A stretch of 64,000 bases of DNA from Chlorops oryzae (lineage: Eukaryota > Arthropoda > Insecta > Diptera > Chloropidae), in contig CM035808.1 of NCBI GenBank assembly GCA_020466095.1, positions 17,649,853 through 17,713,852 on the forward strand, in the 5' to 3' direction. The position numbers and the translations under genes were made by a program. Below, piece after piece: positions 1-12,975 of this stretch. The notes beneath the pieces are model-generated. The model saw only the letters and a list, made by a program, of their open reading frames with translations. It did not search any database and was not told where the DNA came from. Position 1 is the stretch's first letter; each line of letters starts with the position of its first letter.

Positions 1-2093
1 GTGTGTGTGTGTGCATAAGTTTTCGTTTGATGCTTTTGGCCTCTTTCTTTCTTTCTATATTTTTTGCGCTAACGATTCTACTACTTTTGGGTACCTACTT
101 GTGTCTCTTGGAGCCATGTTGGCGCTGTTGACTTGCTCCGACGATTCAGTCGAATCAGTCTTGAATCGTTGTGGAACGGTACGCTCGCTCTTCAATCGCT
201 CAGCGTCTCAGCGGTTACTTTGTTACATTTCGTCTGCTCCATCGGAACGTGCAGTTCGGTTCGTTGAATTGCAGTGCGGTTCGTTTTTATCGGTTGTGTG
301 CGCGCGCGGCTAACTACACGTATTGAAGCCCATTACACTGCACTCCACCGCACCGCACCGCACCCTACTTTTACTCTTTTAGCCACGAGTATGGGCGTTT
401 GTTTGCGTGGTTCACTTAACAGTAGAAATTTTAGTGAAGAAAATAAAGAAATTTTAACTTAAAATTAATTAATTAACGAACGTCGTACGCATGAGCTATC
501 GATTACATACCGCCTGAGTGTGCGTGTGTGCGTGCGCGCGCTTTGCGTTTCGTATAAACGTATGTATTAACGTGGCTACCTGCATTTGTTTGCCGACATA
601 TGTATTCTGGTCTGAATCATTTGCTCCGATCGCACAAAGCTTGCTGCAGCTGCATTTTTCGCTTAACGTGACCAATTAAAAAAAAAAAAAATAAATTAAA
701 TTATAAAATAAAGCACAGCTGGCCTTTAAACCACGCTGTCCGAATGAACTTTTATATATTTTTTTAAATTTTCTTTATACATGCATACACATATGTATAT
801 GTATGTATATCAATATAAAAATATTTTTTTCTTATGTTTATATTGTATCCGCGGGCGTGTGCGCAGTGTGTAAATGTTGTCTCACAGCCGAGCCGATTAT
901 TTTGAGTGTGTGCAATGAAAGGTATCCGCTAGATACAAATTGAGTGCGCGCATTCCACTAATTCCGAAGAAATCAAAAATTATGGAATGTCTCACGAATG
1001 TCGGAGATCATTTTGAAAAAAAAAGAAAAAAAGCTTGAGAAACGTTCAAAACGAAAGATAATTAAACAAAAAGAAACCCAAAAATCGGAAATTATTTGAA
1101 AGCTCTTCAACAGATACTTTGTTAATACGTTCATATCTACACATATCTACACATATATGATCACGTTGTTAATTTTTACCTTGCGACTCAACTTTCCAAC
1201 TCAATATTTGATATGATGAATTGTGTGACCCAACGAAGTGCATTTATCGATGATTTATTGACTTAAAAGAGACATTTAATCACTGACCTTAAGCTCTATT
1301 CAAACCGAATAACTTTGACCTTTTCAAGAGATTTTAAAGTGGATGCTCGGTTATTTAATTGAATTTACATTAATATAAATTATTTATCTTATTAAAAATC
1401 AGTCAAGCTATTAGAGCTGCACACCATTCCAAGGAAAATCAAAAGTAAATCTCTCCTCTGGACCATATTTGGAGCTCATAATTATATCGTCGTTCCGGAG
1501 TCATCTTTACGTGTATCAGAAAATCAAGAAAACAGATAAAAGACCATTTTCCGGTGTGCATTTTTTATATCTATCGATCTGTTTAGTCCCCACGTCTCGA
1601 TTCCTTACAGGTTCTTAGGTATTAAATTTTCATCGAAATCGGATATCATTCTTCTTTTTAGATTCTTTTGATTTATGGTTCATCATAGTTCCATACGTTT
1701 CTAGTTTCCCCCGCAGGATTTTTATGCAATGTCTTATAAAAAGGAACTGGTGTGGATTCCCAAATTGTTTTCATAAACGTGCAATGTCTTGTCATTTAAA
1801 ATGAGTGATGATTTCAAGCTGATTTTCACGCATGTACCTAACCAAATTGTGTTCATTAAGAAATAATTTCCCAAAAGTAGTATAAAATAGGCCTGGAAAT
1901 TCATCAGACAGAAGTGGAATATAGAAGGAACCAGCCCTGTAGGAGGTTATTCCTTTTATGAAGACCACTTCAAGCAGTATGTTATGGTTTTTGCCCAAAA
2001 ATACCCCAAATTTCTCTCTACGAGATTGCAAGGGAAAATGGTGTCTTGATTTCTAACACGGGTACTTAATGTACCGCCCTCGTATAACCTATT
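1..2093. other. Non-coding AT-rich stretch; possible promoter/5'UTR-like start
   Basis: The first ~15 bases are the end of a GT microsatellite cut by the window edge. Bases ~120-380 are relatively G+C-rich with repeated TTCGGTTCGTT-like and CAGTTCGG motifs, which could be a promoter or 5' UTR, but I see no ATG-led frame with coding character. From ~450 onward the DNA is AT-rich, with poly-A at ~678-691 and CATACACATATGTATATGTATG-like microsatellite sequence near 780-815. I see no gene. Confidence 0.35.
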
Positions 2094-2097
2094 TTAA

Positions 2098-2785
2098 GGG
2101 GTTATTCTGATGTTAGCACTGTTGAAAACCGATTGTTTTTCTGTCATACTTCGATAGTAAAACCTATCGAGAATCTACTGTGAAAAGAAATCAGACCGAA
2201 GTTCCAAGTATCAAAAAAAGTCGCAGCCCCAGGCGACTTGCTCTGTTCGTGAGACTTTAAACGCGTTTTTCTCGAGCCTTCATTTGCTGGTACGGTTAAC
2301 ATCCTACAGACCAAACTATCCAACCGATTGCTTTGAAATTTGAAGATATTCTTCCACTTGTTAGTGGTTCTCGCAGGTACCAGAATTGATTTTTTTCGAA
2401 AGTATTTTTCTATACAATTTTTCATGATTTTATGCAAAATAAATCAAGATTTTCTACACTTATTTCCAAAGTCCGTCCTTTTTTGTTTTCCATTTTGAAT
2501 ATTTCTGGTACGGGCGATAGCGACAGACGTACTTAACAATAATCTGTTCGATTTTTTTATTTCAAACAACATAAACAGCCTCTACGACTTTGACCAACCA
2601 CAAAATTTTTAATTAGTTCACTTCAAAAAAAAAAAAAAAAAATTTTTAGAAAAAATTAAAATTAATTTTTTATGCAGTTTAAGTTACAAATTAAATCACG
2701 TAAAAATTGAAATGATTCAACCTTATTGCATTAAAAAAATTTCAAAAAATGAGGAACGATTTATGCGTTTACCTCAGAATAACCC
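2098..2785. mobile_element. Degraded TTAA-type MITE (same family as 15,086-15,678)
   Basis: The left end reads TTAA then GGGGTTATTCTGA, and the right end reads TCAGAATAACCC, giving a 12-bp inverted repeat. The right TTAA is mutated. Internally it carries GACTTTAAACGCGTTTTTCTCGA, closely matching the ACTTTAAACGCGTTTATCTCGA segment of the well-preserved copy at 15,086. Seen: terminal repeats and the shared internal motif. Inferred: old, non-autonomous member of the same family. Confidence 0.5.
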
Positions 2786-5690
2786 ATCAAGATATGGGAT
2801 AACTGTTTCACACCAATTTTTTTGTTATACTTATAATTGGTTGAAACTTTAAACCAAATTTCTCAAAAAGATATTTTTTCGAGATAACTTCGTAACGACG
2901 ATATGTCTCCATATGAACATAGGTATCATTCTCCATCTATCCGATTGGCTTAGAGAATAAGTAGACACTATTCTCCAGTTCCCTGGTCGATACTAAGTCT
3001 TCTAGTCTCCTTAGATATCCATTTAATTGTTAAAAAATGTCTCAGAAATATACGATAAATAATTCTCGATCAAAGCCGGCTTAACTGCGGGATATCAACC
3101 GAACTGACCACTGGTCCATAATAAGTTTTGAGCCTCGGGACCGTAAATAGTTTTCATATATGCCGTTTTTACTTCAAGAGATTGCTAGTTTAATCAATGA
3201 AATTTTTTTTTAATCGAATCGTAACGAATTAATGCAAATTATTTCGTGATTTGCATACACGATGAATATATTTACTCGATTTCCACGCTGTTAGTTCCCA
3301 TGAGATGGCATTTTCTACACATATATATATGTACGTTAGCAGCCTTTAAGATAACTCGGTTTATTATAAAAATTCCATCTTATTATTTAACTTCTAATCA
3401 AAATCACATTCCTATTGAAAAGAGCAAAACACTGAAGTCTTAAAAAAACTAGCATGCGACAAAAAAAAAACCTATTTTCAAATGAAAATTAATGCAAAGA
3501 AAACAGAAAGTGAAGCGATTAAAATTATCGCAAATTGATTTGTTGTGCTAAGTGAAATTCAATCTGCGTTTATTGATTAAATTTTTATACAAAATATACG
3601 CATTCATATGGAAATATAAAAATTGATATAGAAACATACAATATTTTTAATAAAATTTTCTTTAAGCAAAAAAAAAAAAAAATCAATTATTTTTGCGAAA
3701 AAGAAAAACTTGAGAGTCGAGTGAAAATTGATAATTAATTAAAATTTTCATTAAAATTCAAAAAATACTTCACCAAATCCGGAGTGTTTCTGACTGCGAT
3801 ATTTGAGCCCGCAAAATTCCAGCCGCCTGAGGTGAGTCAACACCATATGCCCCGTGCATATTCCTACTATGTGCATATGTGCGTATGCATGCATGTTAAC
3901 ATACTAAAAACAAAGTGCCCGAGTAAATACGTAGGTTCAGCAATGAAGTCTGGAGTCGAAAAATTGAATTTTCATTCAATTTTGTTGCAAGACAAAAAAA
4001 AAAACGGAGCAGTAAAAATCGAAATAAATCGAGCAAAAAGCAAAAAGCATTTAAGCAAAAATAAAAAATAAAAAAACATATAAAATAATGGAAAAAAAGA
4101 AAAAACAAACACAAAAGAATCGCTCTGAAAACCTACGCTGTGTGGTGTATGAATGATACTTTGTTGTACATTGCTTTACTTTACTCAGAGCATGTCGAAT
4201 ATTTCCATTTTTGGATTTTTTTTTTTTTTTTTTGAGGGCTTTATGATCTCTTTATAGTCTTCCCCCCACCTCAATGCATTCACTTATTTAAATTGTGTTC
4301 TTTTCCTCCTTTTTTTTTGCATCACTTGTCGAGCGTGCATTGCTCCAGTGGCTTATGATCCATAGACGCCTTCTGCCGATTCGCAATGGAATCGAGTGGC
4401 ATGGAAACCCAAACACCTACCCACAGAGTCGGGCTAGCAGCCTACTCGGCAAAGCATTCTAGACAGTGCATGGTAATTGAACACGGCCCTTGCGATTGCT
4501 GTTCTCCTTTCCTCTTCAAATTGTACCTACATATATGTTTATATAGATACAATAAACATTTAAAGAGTAGGGGAAAAATAAATCTTAACGTTCCTAATTG
4601 GATTTGAATCTAACATTTTTCGCTTTGGCCTTTTCGTGGAATTTCCACTTTCGGTTCAATGCACAGAATCGACAGAACTTTTCCAGAAATACTTTTGGTG
4701 TGCCGCATGGAAAAATTCAGCGTTGAAGTGGAATTTGAATTTTCCATTTGAAAATTGCAAGGAAAAAATAACTTGAAGAATAGATGAAAAGAAATTGTCC
4801 TGGGAACTCGATCGAAGAAGTTTATATTGCCATGGAGAAATTTTCTAAAAATACTAAGTTTTCATACGGCGTTGATTTTGAACAGTAGGTGCAACCACCA
4901 ATTGTTCAGAGAGGATTTGAAGATCCCCATAGAAAGCAGAATAATCCAAAGTAGAGGTGCTTACTTCAAATTATCATCAAGGCTCCGAATATTCTCTTGG
5001 TGCTCCTGAGTATTTAAATTTTCACAGTACTTACATAAACTATTTCCGAATGCATCCAAATTCTCCTTTACAGGCTTGGGTCCAACTTATTTATGAAAAA
5101 TAATTAAGCTTACATATTTGGGAAACTACAAGAAGGACTTCGTTGGTCCAGTGGCTCTATTGATGATGATAGATAATAGTGGCCCAACAAAGTGAAAGAA
5201 CGAGAATGATAATTTTGATCATAGGAAGATCTTATTATAAAAAGGTACATACCTAATTCGATTTTCGATCCAAAGATTATAAAATATATGTAAATGGGTT
5301 TGGAGAATACTCGACAAAGGATACCATTCAGGAATACCCATCTGCAGTAAGAGATTTTCAAGATGGTATAAAGAATGGAATTCAATTTTTTTTTGTAGGT
5401 ATAGGAAAATAGTTAAATTTTATGGAAGAACGGTTATGGAATTTGAGGTATTGCCCTTAGAATCATACCAATGGAGGACATAAGAAAATAGTTTTTTCTG
5501 TTGGAACCTGCTGGCACCTTTTTATTTCTGGACTCTCGTTCAGGATATCCTGTGAATTGCAAATCCTTTTGTCTCCTTATTTGTGATAATTGCAGCGTGG
5601 TGATTTTTTCAGTTACTTTTTTTGATGACAGTTAGTTGCGACACGTAAAGGACTCATTTTTGGCTCAAGTCGAATTCGAATTTTCGGTTT
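2786..5690. other. Non-coding; one isolated splice-donor-like site
   Basis: The stretch is AT-rich with several poly-A runs (e.g. 3,669-3,682). A strong donor-like GAG|GTGAGT lies at ~3,831/3,832 after ~45 bases free of stops (from ~3,784). No ATG precedes it, so a 5'UTR or internal exon is possible but unsupported. Otherwise I see nothing recognisable. Confidence 0.3.
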
Positions 5691-6217
5691 AAGGGTACTG
5701 TTTACTTTCGACAGCCGAAAAGCAAGTGTTTACGAAAAAATTTATTACTCAAAAAGTTTAAAACATATCGACAAGCGGTTTTTTTTATTCGATAGATAAT
5801 AGATCAAAATAAATTGAAGATTTTTTTGTTGTTGTTGTTGTTGCAGCGGTTGTTGTTGTAGCCTGCTTCAAAGTTGACCAAAAAATCGGGTAGAGACAAA
5901 CGGGTGCACATTTTTCTCAGGACTGGATCATCTGAAAGTAAAAATAAAAATGGGGATATGTTAAGTATACGGTGTAATTTGGTGGGAACTAGGATATCCT
6001 GGATCGGTCAATAAATGACCGAGATATAGGACTTTTAAACAAAATTTGAAAATCGACCCTTTTTCTAACCACTTTTTTGGCTGTAGCTCCGTTATTTATA
6101 AACCGATCCAAAATATCCTAGTTCCCACAAAAATCTGAATGCATTGAAAATGAGGCGAATCAGGTACCTAAATTTTTTTAAAATTTTGACAGTTAAAACC
6201 CCCATATGTAAACAGTC
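5691..6217. mobile_element. Possible non-autonomous inverted-repeat element
   Basis: The left end AAGGGTACTGTTTACTTTCG faces a right end ending GTAAACAGTCC, giving an ~11-bp inverted core GG(n)ACTGTTTAC. TTAA precedes the left end but no matching target duplication is seen on the right. The interior contains a TTGTTGTTG repeat at ~5,828-5,860 and no coding sequence. Family unknown. Confidence 0.35.
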
Positions 6218-6561
6218 CTGGTTGTCATTGGCCTGTCAGGATATCCATCGAAGTGGGATCATAGAACGTAGATCGAGACTTTGCATGTAGCTCCTGTTAT
6301 ATAACGATTATTTCTTTGATTTTAAATAAATTGAAATTTTCAAAATGAAATTCATTTCAATGTCATTTTATTCAAGTATTGACGCACTTAAATGGGCTCC
6401 TTTAAAGCGCCATACAATATTAAAGATAGTGACTGAAATATAAAACTTAAAACTTAACTTATTTCGGCTTTCCATGAGACCAAAATATCCTTAAAATTTT
6501 TCCAACTATCAATTTTTGTGACACTAAGCTTTTACGGGAGTCTTCTGTATTCACTCAAAAG

Positions 6562-6837
6562 AGGCCGTCCATATATTGGGTCAGAATTTTTTTAAACTCA
6601 TTTTAGACCCCCCTCCCCCTAATAATCAATCGTCGTCTTCCAGCACCCCCTGCCTCCTGTTTTTTGACATCATCATTGAGCCCTTTACTATTTCACAGTT
6701 TTATAGTGTTTTCTTATAAGATAGAGATGCTGACGTGGTCATTGCGAATTGAACCCCCCTTCTCCTCATCATCAACTGTCATCATTCGCCAGACCCTTCC
6801 CTCCCCCTGTATTATGACGTAACATCTGGACGGCCCC
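6562..6837. mobile_element. MITE with GGCCGTCCA/TGGACGGCC ends
   Basis: The inverted ends GGCCGTCCATA and TCTGGACGGCC enclose ~276 bp with C-rich tracts (ACCCCCCTCCCC, CCCTCCCCC) and GACGTAA/GGGTCAG motifs near the ends. This arrangement (GGCC(A/G)TCCAT...ACGTCA ends, C/G-rich interior) resembles a MITE type widespread in arthropod genomes. Seen: the inverted ends. From general knowledge: the resemblance. No autonomous partner is visible. Confidence 0.55.
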
Positions 6838-9303
6838 AAAGCAAAGTCGATTTTTGTAGTTTGAATTTAACACAGCAGCAATATCACGACATTTCAATTC
6901 GTTTCATTCAATTCAATTCAATTCAATTGAATTTTCGAATCGATTGTTTACTTCGCTCATTTGTCATGCAATCGAGACAATGGCATTGTTTTAAAATTAT
7001 CTACTTATTTCCCGAATTCAATGAGTTCTTTTCTCTCATTTATACCTTTTTTACGCCATTCTAGTCATTTCTCGCTTCAACAATTATTTGACTCAGACTG
7101 CGAGTGCACCGCCATTAAGTGACAGGAACAAAAAAAAAAAAAGCCCGCCCTCTGGAATTTCTTTGCTTCACCAAAATACTCTCGTAAGCTAACGACTTAA
7201 GTAGATTACCGCGCCTACTCCTCGATGAAGCCACATTGAATACACACTAATATCCCTGGCGAGTGGACAGTAATGGTCCCAAGCCTTTGTTTTATTGTGC
7301 GATTTCGATTTTTATTAAAATTTTTTCTTCTCCATTGAGAATGTCCTGCCACGAGGGATTTCTAGTGTATTGATGACTGGAAAATGTCGGCTTTTAATGG
7401 CTTTTAAAGGATGTTTTTTTTTGTCTTACAGAACACATCAATGAATGATGTGATTAAAAAGCCAACGAAAAACAGAATATGTGTCCAAAATCAATACGCA
7501 AATGAGTTTGTGGTCGGGATGGAAAAAAAGGACGCAGTATCCGAAAAACTTTTCACACCAAACTGCGTTAAATATTTTGGTAAATATTTGCATCCAAAGC
7601 AAAAAAAAAAAAAAATTGAATAAAACCTGAAGAATTTCGTTGAGCCGTGTTTCGTTTTTTCCCCATTTTTGGCTGTCCCCATGTGGAAAAGCGGCTCCAA
7701 ACGAACGCAAGCCGCCGGCATGCATGTTAAAATGATACATCCACATGTGTGCACATGTATATAATGTGTGTGTGTGTGTGTGTGTGTGTGTTTGTGCGTA
7801 TGTGTACATAAGCTAGTTTTTTTTTTATCATTTCTTTTCCTTTTCATTTTTTTTTTTTTTCACATATCAAACTATGAGGCTAGGGAGCTAGGAGCTGTGG
7901 CACATGACTCCGCTGTCCCGCAGTCCGCATAACTTAAGTTCTTTATTTGCTTTAAGAGCGGAATACTCTGGTGTGTTGCGACGTTGTTGCTTGAACGAAA
8001 TTTTTTTTTATTTTTTTTTATCTCTTTTTGTTGCTTTACTACATATTTTCTCTGCTCGTATTGAAATGGTGTCGGCTCGTAATGAAATCAACTCCCAGTC
8101 ATGGTGTGCATTCAAGTAAAACTAGCAGATCTAATGATCTGCAGGAATCGAGGAGGGATTCGCGGCAAAGAGACGACGGAGAGGACGAAAAGGGACTCGT
8201 GTACGAAACTTGCAACTTCCACAAAAAGCGCCAAAAAGAGTCCTTACTTTTTTTTGTATTTTTTTTTTTTTTTCACAAATCCGAAAATTCTCTTCGGCTG
8301 CTGCTTGTTGTCTTTTAGCTGTCATCGTTGGGGTTGTTTTGGGGTCAGCGTTAAGGAAATTCTGTCTGAATGTTTGTGAACGTACGTTAAGAGAACAACA
8401 AAGATAATCAAAACAATAATGGTAGAAGCCACAATAACAACAACAACAACAAGAACAAGAGCGAATGCTACGACAAAAACAATAACAATAAGAGCAATAA
8501 CTACGGCCATGGCTATGGCCATCCTAGAATGTTAGGTCAGCAATTTTGGTATTGTGCAGAGGGAAGAGTGCAGGAAAGTATGTATGTACATATATATGTA
8601 CGAATATGTATGTATGTATGTACAATCAAAAGTCTAAGCTTAGCTTGGCTTATACAGAACACGTTGTTCTGGTCTTTTGCGGCTCAATGGGAACGCTTGG
8701 AGCGCCCATGATTGGGGGACTCGAATGGATTCAGCGTCGGATGCCATTCTATTTGTGCCTCTGTTTGGCTTTTCGTGTGTGTCTGTGTGTGTGTGTGCTT
8801 TTAACTTTGGTGCTTTCCTTGGTTTTCTTTTTGTTAAATTCTTTGTTATTGTCATTCTAGTTGCTTTTGTTGTTTATTGAAAATTTATTGAACGACGTCG
8901 ATGTGCTTGAGTGGAGCGAGTGCGGTGTGCGATACGTGCAAGTGCATTTGAGTTTTATGAAGTTCACTATTTCGATGCAACCTTTTGCTCTGCGAGTCCA
9001 TGGTCCATTATTAAGTATCGACCACAAAATAAAAAGAGATTTTCTCTCCTTATTTTTTTTTTTTTTGGGTTTTCTTCGCTTTTTGTGCAAAACGTTTTCG
9101 GATATAATGAACTCCAGGGCAATGATCCGCATTGCTTCGATTTTCTAAGTAGATTTTCCTTTGATATGTGCTCAATTATCTTTTGGTTTCTTGAGCTAAG
9201 GTCATTTGAAGGGCAACGAAAAAAAAGATAAATAAATAAATAAATTTTGAAAGCAGCTCGAGGGAAGAAATATTCAATTTTTCTTTTTTATTTTGATATA
9301 ACT
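6838..9303. other. Non-coding; (TG)n microsatellite and homopolymers
   Basis: It contains a (TG)13 run at 7,765-7,790, poly-A at ~7,601-7,614, poly-T runs at ~7,848-7,860, 8,260-8,273 and 9,053-9,066, and an AACAAC-rich patch at ~8,435-8,460. A perfect short palindrome GGCCATGGCTATGGCCAT-like sequence lies at ~8,504-8,521. Overlapping open frames here occur on several strands at once and look like low-complexity artefacts. No gene is supported. Confidence 0.4.
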
Positions 9304-9570
9304 TACATAAATGTGGCTCTGGGATAGCGTAGTGGATGCGTGCTATGCTCTTGATCCCAGGGTCCGAGGCTCGATTCCCGGCACAGGCGAAACGGAGTGT
9401 AATGTTCCAAGCCTAGCACTGGTTTTTCAAAAATCGCATGTTAGGGGCACACTACATAAAAAGACAAACACTCACACAAACACAAGAAAACCTCCTTGGG
9501 TATCACAATGGGCCGATTAACGGCCTAAGTGGCAGCCACTTCAACCTACCCCTACCTACCTACATAAATG
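9304..9570 (+). mobile_element. Complete tRNA-derived SINE (family B) with 10-bp TSD
   Basis: The element body 9,314-9,560 is flanked by a perfect 10-bp duplication TACATAAATG (9,304-9,313 and 9,561-9,570). It begins TGGCTCTGGGATAGCG. It has an A-box-like TAGCGTAGTGG (9,324-9,334) and a B-box-like GGCTCGATTCC (9,368-9,378), which together form a pol III internal promoter. It ends in a CCTACC-type tail. Two minus-strand relatives lie at 36,981-37,396 and 48,864-49,073 and share most of the body. Seen directly: boxes, tail and duplication. Known: this structure defines tRNA-derived SINEs, which depend on a LINE for movement. The amino-acid identity of the parental tRNA is not determined. Confidence 0.88.
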
Positions 9571-11396
9571 AATGATTTGCTTTGAATAAAATTAAAAGAA
9601 TTTATAAGAATTTTTATTTTTCCTTAGGGTCGTAGTCGTCAGTTCAGGTTCAAGAGCTTCAAAAGATGAAATTTTGATAATTAAATTTTTCAAAAATTTT
9701 CATATACATAAGTGCATCTACAATAATAAACCTGGTTCAAACTCTCCTGAAGACAATCATATGAAAGTTAAAACCTTTAAAATGCTTAAACTAGATTGAA
9801 GACTATGAGCCTGAATGCTCCATTGAAAGTTTTAAACATTTTTGTTGTACCTCAGAATTCTTTCACTTTATCCGCGACGAAAACTCGTTGAAGAATTTAG
9901 GTCAACGTGAGTTATATGGAAAACAAGTTAATGAGAAAGATAGACAGATGTTTAAATGAGAAAAAGGAGACCTGTTTGCATACATGATCACAAGGGAATA
10001 AGCAGCAGTTTATTTAAAGTGAAAAAATCAAAACAATCAACATTATTGATGCGAGGATTTGTGAGCAAAAACAATAAAAAAAAAAAAATTGTGCTTCACA
10101 TTTGACAACAGAGAAAAGGATTCAAAACAAAGAAATGTGTTGATTTTCCTGTGATTTCTGTTGCTCCCATAAGATCCAATAATAACAGCGAAAACAGAGA
10201 AAATTTGAGAAATAAAAAATGATGAATTTGACCGAAAATCGACCCTATTCAAACTATAAAAGCTCCTCTTCAGAACTGATAAATTTCATGGCTCCTTTAA
10301 GAATTTATCCTTCATTCATTTATTCTCTCATTCTCATTCGAAAGAACATCCATTGAGAGCCGAAATCCAGTTAGACTAGTTTGAGGAATTCAAATTAAAA
10401 TTTTACTCCAATTTCATTTTTTTTTTCTTCACCTTTCCTCGAATATTAAATTATAAACAATTTATCGCGATTCAAGGAAAAACGCATTAAGAAAAATTGC
10501 AAGCACACACATAAGTATGTACCTATGTAGGTATATCTATGTATCTACATATGTACATATGTATGCTGACACATGCCGAGCTACATTCTTCAATGAACAA
10601 CCATATGTATATGTACGTATGTATTTATATACGACTGTATGTGTGTGTGCATAAAGCCAACTTTAAAATGGGCCAAGCCATCATAATAAAAAAGCCGAGA
10701 ACGAGACTTTGTTGAGTCGAAGTTTTCGCTTAACTTGAATGCAAAGAAGATAAAAGCAGCTAGCAATCATCAAAAGAACAAGAGAAAACAGAATCTTGTA
10801 GCTTTGAGATAAACGTTGAGGATAGCTGCTATCGCTGAGCTCCCAAGTGTACGTACGGTTGTATGGCAATCTGGCAATCTGACGATCTGGCAATCTGAGA
10901 GATACGAAAGTTCGTGAAGCCAAAAAACGTGTGTCTTACATGGCTTTGAATGGAGCGGAAACTTTTTTAATTCCATTATTTAATAAATAATGGGAACAAA
11001 CAGACAGATACTAAATCGATGTTATAGGCAAAAGTAGTGTGGGGGAGGAAAGCGAAGACATAACATCAAAAGGGGAAATCGGTAAACGATTGTGACGGCA
11101 GCTAAAAAGAATTCAGAACAAAGCAAAAAAAAAAAAAATTAAATAAAAAGAAGAAATGTACGCTTTTTGAGCACCTTAAGTCACGGGAGAAGATACTCAA
11201 AAAAATTTAAAAAATTGTAATAAATAGTTCGTTAAATAAGTTCGGCTCGATGAAAGTAAAAAAAGTGATCAGCGCTTTTATTTTGATTTCGAAATATTCA
11301 TCAAAACGCACACTTGTAGGCAAATATTGACTATAGCATTGTAAGTCGCAATTCTATGTTCCAATTTTCTCCCAAATGATTGCTTATCTGTCGGTG
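9571..11396. other. Non-coding AT-rich DNA
   Basis: I see no gene. It includes a CATATGTACATATGTATG-like microsatellite patch at ~10,515-10,630 and a short imperfect repeat of CAATCTGG/CGATCTGG units at ~10,866-10,895. Nothing else stands out. Confidence 0.4.
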
Positions 11397-11759
11397 TCTC
11401 TCACTCCCTCTCTCACTCCCTCTCTCACTCCCTCTCTCACTCCCTCTCTCACTCCCTCTCTCACTCCCTCTCACTCTCTCTCTCTCACTCTATCTCTCAC
11501 TCCCTCTCTCACTCCCTCTCTCACTCCCTCTCTCACTCCCTCTCTCACTCCCTCTCTCACTCTCTCTCTCTCTCACTCACTCACTCTCTCTCTCTCTCTC
11601 TTTTTTCCTCTCTCTCTCTCTCCATCTCTCTCTCTCTGTCTTCCTCTCTCTCTCTCTCCATCTCTCTCTCTCTGTCTTCCTCTCTCTCTCTCTCATTCTC
11701 GCTCCCACTTTCTCTATCTCACTCTCTCTATCTCACCTCTGTCTATCTCACCTCTCTCA

Positions 11760-11794
<35 letters not shown>

Positions 11795-12300
11795 CTCCTC
11801 TCTCTCTCTCTCTCTCTCTATTCTCGCTCTCACTTTCTCTATCTCACTCTTTCTATCTTCCTCCCTCTATCTCACTCTCTCTATCTCACCTCTCTCACTC
11901 TCTCCCACTTTCTCTCGTTTTCTCTCACTCTCTCTCTCTCTCTCTCTCTCTCTCATTCTCACTCTCTCTATCTCCCTCTCTCTCACTCTCTTTCACTCTC
12001 GTTCACTCTATTTCTCACTCCATCTCTCACTCCCTCACTCAATCTCTCTTTCTCTCTCTCTCTCTCAATCTCTCTTTCTCTCTATCTCATTCCCTCTCTC
12101 TCTCTCTCATTCCCTCTCTCTTTCACTCCCTCTCTCTCTCACTCCCTTTCTCTCTCACTCCCTCTCTCTCTCACTCCCTCTCTCTCTCACTCCCTCTCTC
12201 TCTCACTCCCTCTCTCTCTCACTCCTCTCTCTCTCTCACTCCTCTCTCTCTCCCTTCTCTCCCTCTCCCTCTCTCTCCCGCTTTCTCCCTCTCTATCTCT

Positions 12301-12386
<86 letters not shown>

Positions 12387-12412
12387 TTCTCACTCTCTCT
12401 ATCTCACTCTCC
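11397..12412. repeat. ~1-kb polypyrimidine (CT)n compound satellite
   Basis: About 1,000 bp of almost uninterrupted C and T on the plus strand. The first part (~11,398-11,560) is a 12-bp unit CTCACTCCCTCT repeated head to tail. The middle is irregular CTCTCTAT/CTCACT. The end (~12,301-12,365) is a pure (CT)n run. Long open frames in several phases and on both strands (Ser/Leu/Pro/His-rich, or Arg/Glu-rich on the minus strand) are a by-product of the composition, not genes. Confidence 0.95.
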
Positions 12413-12975
12413 TAGGCGTGATCCTTTTTTGGATATGAAATGGGGCTTCGACAGAAAACCAATATTCATACATGTTGAGTTGAATACGACGGCTTAAAAT
12501 CTTGTTTAATTCATTTAATTTCGTTATTTATTATTTATTTTTCAATTATGTAAGTTGAAATTGGTGCAACTTCATTTGAATGAAATCAAATAAAAATTAA
12601 TCAAATATTTGGATACTTACTTTAGAAATGAATCTTGTCCTTTCTACCCACAATATTTAAGCATAAATTTCGAATTCAAAAAGGCGTAAACGAAACAGCA
12701 ATCACCGTAAGTGCATCACGCATAGCTGTAATGATTTCAAGCTTAATTTAAGCTCATCGAAATAAAAAATTATCAACTTGCAGAATATCAAAACGGCATA
12801 AAAATAAGAATAGAAACAAAAACAAGCGAAAAGAGCAAAAGAAAGAATTACAAAAATATTTCCAGCGAGTCGTGCAAAACGCGCAGATGTTGTTTATCTC
12901 TCAAATGTTACTTTCAATGCATTTTTCAAGCCAACAATGGAGAATTAAATTCCAATAAAAGAAAAAAAAACAAGT
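12413..12975. other. Non-coding spacer
   Basis: AT-rich sequence between the CT array and the mini-me element. No gene or repeat boundary recognised. Confidence 0.35.

Noticed and set aside
3784..3832. Coding exon ending at GAG|GTGAGT
   Set aside because: A good donor, but no ATG or acceptor upstream in a fitting phase; could be 5'UTR or chance.
9311..9520. 69-codon frame at 9,311-9,520 and similar frames at 48,945-49,151
   Set aside because: They lie wholly within SINE sequence.
11376..12497. Open frames of 373 and 352 codons (Ser/Leu/Pro/His-rich) and a minus-strand Arg/Glu frame
   Set aside because: They are translations of the CT array, open in several phases at once, with no start context, splice sites or domain.
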